The notes beneath the pieces were generated by a model that was given only the letters and a program-made list of their open reading frames with translations, was not told where the DNA came from and ran no database searches. DNA of 64,000 nt from Pedobacter chinensis (GTDB lineage: Bacteria; Bacteroidota; Bacteroidia; Sphingobacteriales; Sphingobacteriaceae): the NCBI RefSeq assembly GCF_003339865.1, contig NZ_QPKV01000008.1:1-64000 (forward strand), read 5' to 3'. This document shows, piece after piece, positions 37,000 to 44,453 of this stretch (position 1 is the first letter of the stretch; the number at the start of each line of letters is the position of its first letter). A program made the position numbers and the translations under genes.

Positions 37000-37560
37000 A
37001 TGAAACAAGTTGAAGATTCGGAAATTCTTGAAATGTTTGCTGTCGAGAAAACTCGTAATGAAGCCTTTAACCTGCTTTTAAAAAAATATCAGCAGAAAAT
37101 TTACTGGCATATCAGGAGACTGGTACTTAACCATGATGACTGTGACGACCTGTTACAAGAAGTTTTTGTAAAGGTTTGGAAAAACCTTGATAAATTCAGG
37201 AGCGATTCGCAGTTGTATACATGGATATATCGAATTGCAACAAATGAATCAATAACGTTTTTGAACAAGCAAAAACAAAAAAATAATACACCTTTTGATG
37301 AAGTATCTTCAGAATTGGCTGATAATCTCGTGGCCTCATCATATTTCAACGGTGATAAACTGGAACTTAAATTACAAAAAGCAATTCTTACGCTACCTGA
37401 AAAACAACGCATCATCTTTAACATGAAATATTTTGATGATATGAAGTATGAAGAAATTTCAGAAGTTTTAGGAACCTCTGTTGGCGCTTTAAAAGCATCA
37501 TTTCACATCGCGGCAAAAAAAATTGAAGCTTTTATCACAAATGATGAAATAGACTATTAA
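37000..37560 (+). CDS. ECF-type RNA polymerase sigma factor
   Basis: A 186-residue sigma-70 family protein. Region 2 is at about residues 24-95 (DDLLQEVFVKVWKNLDKFRS, LYTWIYRIATNESITFLNKQ). Region 4 with its helix-turn-helix lies near the end (LTLPEKQRIIFNMKYFDDMKYEEISEVLGTSVGALK). No region 3, as in ECF factors. It heads a three-gene set with a membrane protein and a CpxP-like periplasmic protein, which suggests envelope-stress signalling. No classical zinc anti-sigma motif is seen in the neighbour. Confidence 0.92.
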   Translation: MKQVEDSEILEMFAVEKTRNEAFNLLLKKYQQKIYWHIRRLVLNHDDCDDLLQEVFVKVWKNLDKFRSDSQLYTWIYRIATNESITFLNKQKQKNNTPFDEVSSELADNLVASSYFNGDKLELKLQKAILTLPEKQRIIFNMKYFDDMKYEEISEVLGTSVGALKASFHIAAKKIEAFITNDEIDY

Positions 37561-37593
37561 ACCTTTTTGCCTAAATTGAATCATATATCTGTG

Positions 37594-38250
37594 ATGAATG
37601 AAAATGTAGAAAATAACGATTGGAAAAAGGACGCACCTGTTCTGGCAGCAATGGCCAGAAGGAATCCTTTTGCCGTTCCGGATAACTATTTCGAAAGTGT
37701 TGAGGAGACGGTTCTTTCCGCTGTCTTTTTAGATGGATTGAAGCAAAAAACAAATGACAATAGTTTTGAGGTTCCACAAAATTATTTTGAAGATTTAACG
37801 GAACGTATTGAAACGAATATCAGGTTATCAGAACTGCCCATTACAGAAAATGCTTTTGCTGTTCCTGAAAACTACTTCGATACTTTACAAAGCAGAATTA
37901 CAGATCGGATTGTTGCCGGGGAACCTAAAAAAGTTGCTAAAATTGTTCCATTGTGGAGAAGAAACATCGTTAAATATGCGAGTGCTGCCTGCTTTGTTTT
38001 AATTGCATCTTTCGGTGCCTATTTTTATCAAAACAGTACATCAATTCCAGTGGCTCAAACTCGATCGGCAGATCTTGCAAACGAGCAAATGTTATATGAT
38101 ATTGACGAAAGTACCATCATTGAACATCTGGAAGCACAAAATGCATCATCATCAAATACCAAAACAATTTCTGCGTCAGATACAGAAATGGAAAACTATA
38201 TTTTGAGTAATTTCTCATCCGATGATTTAACTCAAGAATTAAATAATTAA
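37594..38250 (+). CDS. Single-pass membrane protein with triplicated FxVPxNYF motif
   Basis: A 218-residue protein. I use the ATG at 37594; the frame extends nine codons further to a TTG. The N-terminal half repeats the motif three times, FAVPDNYF (26-33), FEVPQNYF (58-65) and FAVPENYF (88-95), each followed by an acidic helix. One membrane helix lies at about 127-145 and a Ser/Asp/Glu-rich region follows, with a last segment ending NFSSDDLTQELNN. The position right after an ECF sigma gene suggests an anti-sigma or sigma-tethering role with the motif half in the cytosol. This is inference from position only. Confidence 0.7.
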   Translation: MNENVENNDWKKDAPVLAAMARRNPFAVPDNYFESVEETVLSAVFLDGLKQKTNDNSFEVPQNYFEDLTERIETNIRLSELPITENAFAVPENYFDTLQSRITDRIVAGEPKKVAKIVPLWRRNIVKYASAACFVLIASFGAYFYQNSTSIPVAQTRSADLANEQMLYDIDESTIIEHLEAQNASSSNTKTISASDTEMENYILSNFSSDDLTQELNN

Positions 38251-38335
38251 TTAGGAAACCATCATGATTTACCAAAAAAAACATACAAATCTAAATCATG
38301 ATAGCTTCATCACATTGAAAACAATAACAAAATTG

Positions 38336-38782
38336 ATGAAAATGAAGAATTTACTTTTTGTTGCTTTATTGTTTCTGTTACCGGCTACGCTTTTAGCTCA
38401 AAGACCTAAAGGCGAGGAAATAGAATCACTTAAAATAGCTTATTTTACGCAAAAACTGGATTTATCTCCAGAAGAAGCTAAAGTGTTCTGGCCAATTTAT
38501 AATGATATGCAGAGCGAACAAAATGCATTACGCAAAGAACGTATGCAAAAAATGATTTCATTTAGAAAAACAGATGAAATTGATAATCTTACTGATGCCC
38601 AGGTTCAAAGTTTAATTACAAGCGAATTTGATTTTAGGCAACAGGATCTTAATCTGGAAAAAAAATATTACAACAGATTGAAATCAAGCTTACCGATTAA
38701 AGTGGTTGGAAAATTTTACAGAGCCCAGGAAGGATTTAAGCGGGAATTGCTCAATAGATTTAAAGGCGGACCAAGAAATTAA
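38336..38782 (+). CDS. CpxP/Spy-like periplasmic protein
   Basis: About 148 residues from ATG 38336 (another ATG two codons later). A signal peptide (LLFVALLFLLPATLLAQ) precedes an all-helical body with LSPEEAKVFWPIYNDMQ and repeated QxxLxxE spacing, resembling Spy/CpxP LTxxQ-type chaperones or sensors. Similar genes often close ECF sigma operons in Bacteroidota. It is followed by a strong intrinsic terminator, so the sigma factor, membrane protein and this protein probably form one transcript. Confidence 0.7.
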   Translation: MKMKNLLFVALLFLLPATLLAQRPKGEEIESLKIAYFTQKLDLSPEEAKVFWPIYNDMQSEQNALRKERMQKMISFRKTDEIDNLTDAQVQSLITSEFDFRQQDLNLEKKYYNRLKSSLPIKVVGKFYRAQEGFKRELLNRFKGGPRN

Positions 38783-38788
38783 TCAAGA

Positions 38789-38816
38789 AGACTTACAGCG
38801 ATGTAGGTCTTTTTTT
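38789..38816 (+). terminator. Intrinsic terminator after the sigma-factor operon
   Basis: Stem AGACTTACA / TGTAGGTCT around GCGA, followed by a TTTTTT run. It begins seven bases after the CpxP-like stop codon, and the next gene's promoter follows directly. Confidence 0.8.
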
Positions 38817-38848
38817 GTTTTACAGGCTATTCTATTTCCGTACTTTTG
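38814..38848 (+). promoter_or_regulatory. Promoter of the aminotransferase gene
   Basis: -33 TTTG (38814-38817) overlaps the terminator's T run; -7 TACTTTTG is at 38841-38848, spacer 23 bases. The ATG begins four bases after the -7 element, so the transcript may be leaderless. Confidence 0.55.
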
Positions 38849-38852
38849 TGCC

Positions 38853-40052
38853 ATGCTTACCAAACGTCAGTTATTTTTACAACACAATGCGCAAACCTCT
38901 CCTGAGCCACTAATGCTCGAATTTGTACGGGCAAAAGGAGTTTACATATACGATTCAAAAGAAAAAAAACATTTAGATCTTATTGCCGGCATCGGTGTGA
39001 GCAATGTTGGTCACTGCCACCCGGCAGTGGTTAAAGCGATACAGGAACAAGCCGAAACCTATATGCATTTGATGGTATATGGTGAATATGTCCAAACCCC
39101 TCAGGTTAATTTTGCAAAAGCTTTAGCCGATATTTTACCTGAAAGTTTAAGCTGCACTTATTTTTTAAACTCTGGTACCGAAGCCGTTGAAGGTGCCATG
39201 AAACTGGCAAAACGTTATACAGGAAGAAAAGGTTTTATTGCTTGTAAAAATGCTTATCACGGGAGTACACAAGGTGCCGAAAGTTTAATGGAAAGCGATT
39301 TCTATTCATCAGGATATGGACCGTTTCTGCCGAATGTAAGTTTTATTGAGCACAACAATATTGCTGATTTAGAAAAAATCACCGCTGAAATTGCAGCCGT
39401 ATTCATCGAGCCTATTCAAGGCGAAGCAGGAATTAGAGTGGCTGATCTAAAATACATGCAGGCACTTAAAGCTAAATGCCAGGAAACAGGAACGCTGTTG
39501 ATTTTTGATGAAATTCAGTCGGGTTTTGGCAGAAGTGGTAAAATGTTTGCTTTTGAGCATTACAATGTAGTGCCCGATGTTTTGCTTTTAGCAAAAGGAA
39601 TTGGCGGCGGAATGCCTATCGGTGCTTTCATTAGTTCCCTTGAAATCATGTCAGTTTTATCACACAACCCTATTTTGGGCCACATGACAACCTTTGGTGG
39701 CCATCCGGTTTGCTGTGCCGCCGGTTTAGCTACGTTAAGAACTTTAGTTGATCATGAAATTATTGATGAGGTTGAAGAAAAAGGACAATTATTCAAGCAG
39801 CTTTTAAAACATCCGGCAATTAAAGAAATAAGAGGTAAGGGCTTAATGCTTGCTGTAGAATTTGAGAATTTCGAAATCAATAAAAAAATTATCGATGCCT
39901 GTATTTTAGATGGAGTCCTGTCTGATTGGTTTCTTCATTGCAACAATTCCATGCGTATTGCCCCGCCTTTAATTATTACCAAAGAAGAAGTCAGAGAAGC
40001 TTGCGAAATCATTCTTAAAAACATTAACTTAATTTTTGGGCTTAGCGCTTAA
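38853..40052 (+). CDS. Class III PLP-dependent aminotransferase
   Basis: A 399-residue fold-type I aminotransferase starting at ATG 38853; the frame is open 49 codons further upstream, but that part overlaps the preceding gene, its terminator and the promoter. The PLP lysine is K248 (LLLAKGIGGGMPIGAF), D219 is in IFDEIQSGFGRSGK, and the NSGTEAVEGAMKLAK motif binds the phosphate. The group includes acetylornithine, ornithine and 4-aminobutyrate aminotransferases; the substrate is undetermined. No arginine-pathway gene adjoins it. Confidence 0.9.
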   Translation: MLTKRQLFLQHNAQTSPEPLMLEFVRAKGVYIYDSKEKKHLDLIAGIGVSNVGHCHPAVVKAIQEQAETYMHLMVYGEYVQTPQVNFAKALADILPESLSCTYFLNSGTEAVEGAMKLAKRYTGRKGFIACKNAYHGSTQGAESLMESDFYSSGYGPFLPNVSFIEHNNIADLEKITAEIAAVFIEPIQGEAGIRVADLKYMQALKAKCQETGTLLIFDEIQSGFGRSGKMFAFEHYNVVPDVLLLAKGIGGGMPIGAFISSLEIMSVLSHNPILGHMTTFGGHPVCCAAGLATLRTLVDHEIIDEVEEKGQLFKQLLKHPAIKEIRGKGLMLAVEFENFEINKKIIDACILDGVLSDWFLHCNNSMRIAPPLIITKEEVREACEIILKNINLIFGLSA

Positions 40053-40122
40053 AAAAGAAAGACTGAAAGCTGGTCGTAAATCTTGCAATACCGTAAACTG
40101 ATAACTGTAAACTGCCAATCGA

Positions 40123-40800
40123 ATGAATGTACTAATTGTTGAAGATGAAAAAAGCCTTGCACTCGAAATGGATGAATTTTTGAGTAACGAAGGATTTATC
40201 ATAGAACATGCATGGAAAAAATCATCGGCTGAAGAAAAGATCTTTGTAAATAATTATGATTTCATCCTGCTGGATTTAGGCTTGCCTGATGGGGATGGGT
40301 TTGAAGTATTGAAACAGCTAAAAACAATGAAAGACCGCGACGATGCTGTGATTATTTTAACTGCCAGGAGCGCTGTTGATGACCGGATTAAGGGATTAGA
40401 TGAGGGTGCAGACGATTATTTGCCTAAGCCATTTTCACTAAATGAACTTTTGGCAAGAATGCATGCCATTACCCGCAGAAAACATAAGCTGGAGAAAAAT
40501 GAAATCAATATTCATAATTTCCTGTTGAATATTCAAAACAGAACAGTATCCTTTGGCGAAGAAAGATTGAACCTGACTAAAAAGGAATTCGAAATATTTA
40601 ACTATCTGGTTTTAAACAAGAATCGGGTGGTTTCTAGAATGAGCTTAACCGAACATGTTTGGGGCGATATTCTGGAAGTAAATTCCGATTCAAACTTTGT
40701 AGATGTGCATGTTAAAAATTTGCGTAAAAAACTGGCTGCAATCAGTCAGATAGATTGGTTTGAAACCGTTAGAAGCATTGGTTACAGGATTAATTGTTAG
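40123..40800 (+). CDS. OmpR/PhoB-family response regulator
   Basis: A 225-residue regulator. The receiver domain has phospho-acceptor D51 (FILLDLGLPDGDG), switch T80 and K102 (YLPKPFSLNELLARM). The C-terminal winged helix (about 125-225) ends with the usual SNFVDVHVKNLRKKL and VRSIGYRI. The sensor kinase gene follows 91 bp later, so this is a cognate pair. Similar pairs often respond to envelope or metal stress; the signal here is unknown. Confidence 0.93.
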   Translation: MNVLIVEDEKSLALEMDEFLSNEGFIIEHAWKKSSAEEKIFVNNYDFILLDLGLPDGDGFEVLKQLKTMKDRDDAVIILTARSAVDDRIKGLDEGADDYLPKPFSLNELLARMHAITRRKHKLEKNEINIHNFLLNIQNRTVSFGEERLNLTKKEFEIFNYLVLNKNRVVSRMSLTEHVWGDILEVNSDSNFVDVHVKNLRKKLAAISQIDWFETVRSIGYRINC

Positions 40801-40891
40801 CTTGGATCAAAAACCTGAAGCTAAAAGGCCATATTCCATGTAAAAATAAACCTAATGAACTAATGAACCAGTAAACTATTGAAACATCAAA

Positions 40892-42193
40892 ATGAAGTTA
40901 CAGGTTAAATTTTCTTTATATAATGCCATAACTAAAATTGCAATCATAGTGGTTTTGGGCGCCATTATTCTTTTTTCATTAGATAAGCTTGCTTATAACC
41001 AGCTTGATAACCGCCTGATTAAAAAGAAAAACAAGATTATAGAACATCTTAGTGATAGCGAAATTGATAGCCTTTTAAACAAGGAACAATCTTTTACAGA
41101 CTACAACATATTAAAGGAAGAGTTTATTGTTTTAACCGATATTCCGGATAATCAGAAAGATTCATTAGCCGAAGTATTTACCGAGAAACGGGAAATTGAA
41201 GGCGACGTGGAAATTTACCGGATACTGAATTACAAGTTTTCTTACCATACCAATTGGTACAAGCTGGAAATTGGTGAATCAATGACTGCACTTGCATCAA
41301 TTAAAAATGCCATTCGCTTTTACATGCTTGTTGTTCTATTTTCTGCATTATTAATTACGCTGGTTACCGATTATTTCTTTTCAAACTTTTTACTTAAACC
41401 CTTCTATTTAATCATCGATAAAAAGATTAACCGTGTAAACGACCCCTTACATTACAATTATCAAAATATTCCAACAAGTACTGATGATTTTAAGATTTTG
41501 GATAACAGCGTAAATTCTTTGATGAAGAAAATAAATACCCTTTTCGCATTAGAGAAGCAATTCATAGCCAATGTTTCACATGAGTTACTCACTCCTATTT
41601 CCATTTTAAGTACACGTTTTGAAAACATGCTCAACACACCTGGTATTCCGGTTGAGCATGAAAATAAAATTTATGCATCGCTCAAAACCCTTAATCGCTT
41701 AAAAGTGATTATTAATAGCCTATTGCTCATCTCTAAAGTAGAAAACAATCAATATCTAAAAACAGAAGAAATAAGCATTAAACAAGAAATAGAAGATATT
41801 TTTGAAGAACTGGAAGATCGGATTGCCGATAAAAGCATCCGCTACGATTTAAATGTGGAAGATTTCCATTTTACCGGTAACAAGGCTTTAATTCACACTT
41901 TACTGATCAACATCATCAACAACGCCATAAAATATAATGTTAGTGGCGGTTTCATATCCATTACCGGCAAAACCATTAATCATCAATATACTCTCACGAT
42001 TACAGATGGCGGTTTGGGCATGGATAAACAGCTGTTGGAAAATGCCTTCGATCGTTTTAAACGTGGAAACACAGAAGAAAATGGATTTGGCTTAGGTTTG
42101 GCCATCGTTCAAAGTATTGCAAAATTTCATAAAATAGATGTCGGAATTCAATCTGAAGAAAACAAAGGAACCAGCGTAACACTTCATTTTTAA
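40892..42193 (+). CDS. Sensor histidine kinase
   Basis: A 433-residue inner-membrane kinase. Helices at about 14-32 and 143-165 bracket an extracytoplasmic sensor region of about 110 residues. The dimerisation box has H230 (FIANVSHELLTPISIL). The ATPase domain shows N-box INIINNAIKYNV, G1 DGGLGMD and G2 GFGLGLAIVQ. There is no receiver or HTH fusion. It partners the regulator upstream. The stop is 63 bp before the start of the 7TMR-DISM sensor gene. Confidence 0.93.
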   Translation: MKLQVKFSLYNAITKIAIIVVLGAIILFSLDKLAYNQLDNRLIKKKNKIIEHLSDSEIDSLLNKEQSFTDYNILKEEFIVLTDIPDNQKDSLAEVFTEKREIEGDVEIYRILNYKFSYHTNWYKLEIGESMTALASIKNAIRFYMLVVLFSALLITLVTDYFFSNFLLKPFYLIIDKKINRVNDPLHYNYQNIPTSTDDFKILDNSVNSLMKKINTLFALEKQFIANVSHELLTPISILSTRFENMLNTPGIPVEHENKIYASLKTLNRLKVIINSLLLISKVENNQYLKTEEISIKQEIEDIFEELEDRIADKSIRYDLNVEDFHFTGNKALIHTLLINIINNAIKYNVSGGFISITGKTINHQYTLTITDGGLGMDKQLLENAFDRFKRGNTEENGFGLGLAIVQSIAKFHKIDVGIQSEENKGTSVTLHF

Positions 42194-42242
42194 AATGAAA
42201 TTAGTCTGATAACCTGATTAGTACCACATGAATACAAATGAT

Positions 42243-42250
42243 TACCTTTG
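42243..42250 (+). promoter_or_regulatory. -7 promoter element of the 7TMR-DISM sensor gene
   Basis: TACCTTTG ends six bases before the ATG at 42257. It is an exact TAnnTTTG match and suggests a separate, possibly leaderless transcript from the kinase gene. Confidence 0.5.
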
Positions 42251-42256
42251 TTATTC

Positions 42257-44161
42257 ATGCTGATGTTACCTTTTTTCAAGAAAATCTTTTTATTATCATT
42301 TGCCATTGCACTGTTTCCACTTTCTGGATTGAAGGCACAAAAAACAGTGGAAATACAAGATGATGTACCTCAACATATCTTTACATTTAAAGAAATTGAG
42401 ATTCTGGAAGATGCACAAAACAAGTTTACCTTTGATGAGATTAAAAGTGAAAAATTTGATCAGAAATTCAAAGCCAGCCTTACCAGTACACCTCAAACTA
42501 AGAAATTAAACACAACCTATTGGTTCCGCATTAAAATTAAGCAGAACAAATCGGCAGAAAAACCGTTTATTCTGGAGTTCTTCGATCAAACAATCGATCG
42601 GATTACAGCTTACATTCCACAAAATGATAAAAGCTATAAAGTAGAAAGCCTTGGAGATGCCCATGCATTTAATGAGCGTTTAATACACCATAAAAATTTT
42701 GAAATTCCTATTCAGAACGAAGGGAACGATACACAAATCTATTATTTCAAAATCAGTTCTTCACAAATTTCTGATATCATTATAGTTCTCAGAACCGCTG
42801 AGTGGTTTATTTCTTATGCATTGGATGAATATTTCTATTTCGGTATTTTTTATGGGATGATTTTGGTTTTTAGTTTCTATAACCTCATCATGTACATTGC
42901 CATCAGGCAAAAGCAGTATTTATATTATGTGCTCTACAATTTAAGTGTCGGTTTTTTTGAGATGAGCACCGATGGCATTGCCTATCAATACCTATGGCCA
43001 AATGCACCTGCCTGGAATCAGGTTGCTTATGCTTTTGCGCTTTGTGCTACCAGTATTTTTGCTCTGCTATTTACCCGAGAGCTCTTATTTGTAAGGGCAA
43101 AAGCGCTAAAGCTAAACCAATTGATTATGGGTGTAATTGTGATCAGACTGATATTTTTTGTTTATTGCTACCTGTTTGATCAAACCCTGTTCAGTTATAA
43201 ATTTATTGAAGCGATACCACTCTCTGTAGCTTTTTTTACAGGTATTTATATTTATAAAAACGGATATCAACCTGCCCGTTTCTTTGTTTTAGGTTACAGT
43301 TTCTTATTTGCGGGCTTTACTTTAAAGTTCTTAATTATGCTAGGAGTTAGCTGGTTAAACTTTGGCGTGGTAAGTTATTACAGTTTAAGCTTTTGTTTTA
43401 TCCTCGAAATGATATTTTTATCATTTGCCATTGGAGATAAGGTTCGTCTTTTAAAGCTTAAAAAGGATAAGGCACAGCAAAAAATCATCAGGCAAATGGC
43501 CATTAATGCTAAACTGAAAGATACCGTGAACCAGGAACTCGAAAGTAAGGTTGAGGAACGGACCAGAGAAGTTTACCACAAATCGCTCATTATCGAAAGT
43601 AAAAATCAGGCATTGGAAGAAGCAAATGCTTTGCTCCAAAAACAAGCAGAAGAAATTTCCCGCATGAATGTGCTGCTTGAGCAAGACAATGAAGAACTTC
43701 AAACCAGTGTGGAAAAAGTAACCCGCGATAGGGTTATGAATACCGAGGTTGATTTTGAAGAGTTCAGTAAAATTTATCCGGATAAAGAAACCTGTTATGA
43801 ATTTTTAGCTGAATTGAAATGGAGTAAAGGTTACCATTGCCGTAAATGCAGCAACGATCATTATTTCGCCGGCCATATTTTACATAGCCGCAGATGCAGC
43901 AAATGTGGCTATGAAGAATCGGTTACCACCTATACCATTTTTCACAATACCAGAATACCCATTAACAAGGCATTCTACATGATCTTCTTAATCTACTCTT
44001 CAAAAGGAAAAATATCATCACATAAGTTATCCGAATTACTTTCCATCAGGCAAAGCACCTGCTGGACATTTGGCACCCGCATTAAAAAAGTAATGGACGA
44101 CAGGAAGAAAATGCTCAAAAAATCTGGCAAAAATGGCTGGAGCCAGCTTGTAATCGAGTAA
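42257..44161 (+). CDS. 7TMR-DISM membrane sensor fused to an IS1595-transposase-like zinc ribbon
   Basis: A 634-residue protein starting at ATG 42257 (or 42263), because the -7 element overlaps any earlier start. Signal peptide to about residue 27. Extracellular jelly-roll-like 7TMR-DISMED2 domain about 35-185 (YWFRIKIKQN, FFDQTIDRITAYIPQ). Seven helices about 191-397. A long coiled coil about 398-490. Then residues about 500-612 hold C528-x2-C531 and C547-x2-C550 plus a helical segment (TIFHNTRIPINKAFYMI, LSELLSIRQSTCWTFGTRI). That tail closely follows the N-terminal zinc ribbon and HTH of IS1595 transposases; the DDE domain is absent. I infer a membrane-tethered DNA-binding or scaffold protein. 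It precedes a SusCD locus. Confidence 0.8.
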   Translation: MLMLPFFKKIFLLSFAIALFPLSGLKAQKTVEIQDDVPQHIFTFKEIEILEDAQNKFTFDEIKSEKFDQKFKASLTSTPQTKKLNTTYWFRIKIKQNKSAEKPFILEFFDQTIDRITAYIPQNDKSYKVESLGDAHAFNERLIHHKNFEIPIQNEGNDTQIYYFKISSSQISDIIIVLRTAEWFISYALDEYFYFGIFYGMILVFSFYNLIMYIAIRQKQYLYYVLYNLSVGFFEMSTDGIAYQYLWPNAPAWNQVAYAFALCATSIFALLFTRELLFVRAKALKLNQLIMGVIVIRLIFFVYCYLFDQTLFSYKFIEAIPLSVAFFTGIYIYKNGYQPARFFVLGYSFLFAGFTLKFLIMLGVSWLNFGVVSYYSLSFCFILEMIFLSFAIGDKVRLLKLKKDKAQQKIIRQMAINAKLKDTVNQELESKVEERTREVYHKSLIIESKNQALEEANALLQKQAEEISRMNVLLEQDNEELQTSVEKVTRDRVMNTEVDFEEFSKIYPDKETCYEFLAELKWSKGYHCRKCSNDHYFAGHILHSRRCSKCGYEESVTTYTIFHNTRIPINKAFYMIFLIYSSKGKISSHKLSELLSIRQSTCWTFGTRIKKVMDDRKKMLKKSGKNGWSQLVIE

Positions 44162-44313
44162 TTCACTGTTCAGTTTAGTCACATTTTTGTTGTTTTACCA
44201 GTTAAAAACAAAAAAATAGTAAAGGTACTTAAGCGTATCATTTTCATTCTGTAAACCTATTCTTAAAGGCTGGTTATACACTGATAATCAATACTAAAAC
44301 GATGATTTACCGA

Positions 44314-44335
44314 GCGGTATTAAAGCGTATTAAAA
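44314..44335 (+). promoter_or_regulatory. Tandem direct repeat upstream of susC, possible operator
   Basis: GCGGTATTAAA and GCGTATTAAAA lie head to tail with 11-base spacing, about one helical turn, some 80-100 bases upstream of the susC -7 element. A further AAGCGTATC occurs near 44230. Such phased repeats are typical of activator sites, but this is only a pattern. Confidence 0.25.
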
Positions 44336-44390
44336 CAATCACAAACACCTAATTATCAGGTATTTATCAAAAAATTAACACTCAAAAAAC

Positions 44391-44422
44391 TTGTATTTAA
44401 CATTAAATGAGTGCTAACTTTA
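44391..44422 (+). promoter_or_regulatory. Probable promoter of the susCD-GH30 genes
   Basis: A TTG (-33-like, 44391-44393), a 21-base spacer and TAACTTTA (44415-44422), one mismatch from TAnnTTTG, 31 bases before the susC ATG. The weak boxes fit a regulated promoter. Confidence 0.4.
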
Positions 44423-44453
44423 CCCAATATAAAAATTAACAAGAGCAAAAATT

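Noticed and set aside
38706..38852. Longer start for the aminotransferase
   Set aside because: The extension overlaps the CpxP-like gene, a terminator and a promoter with the -7 element four bases before the internal ATG.
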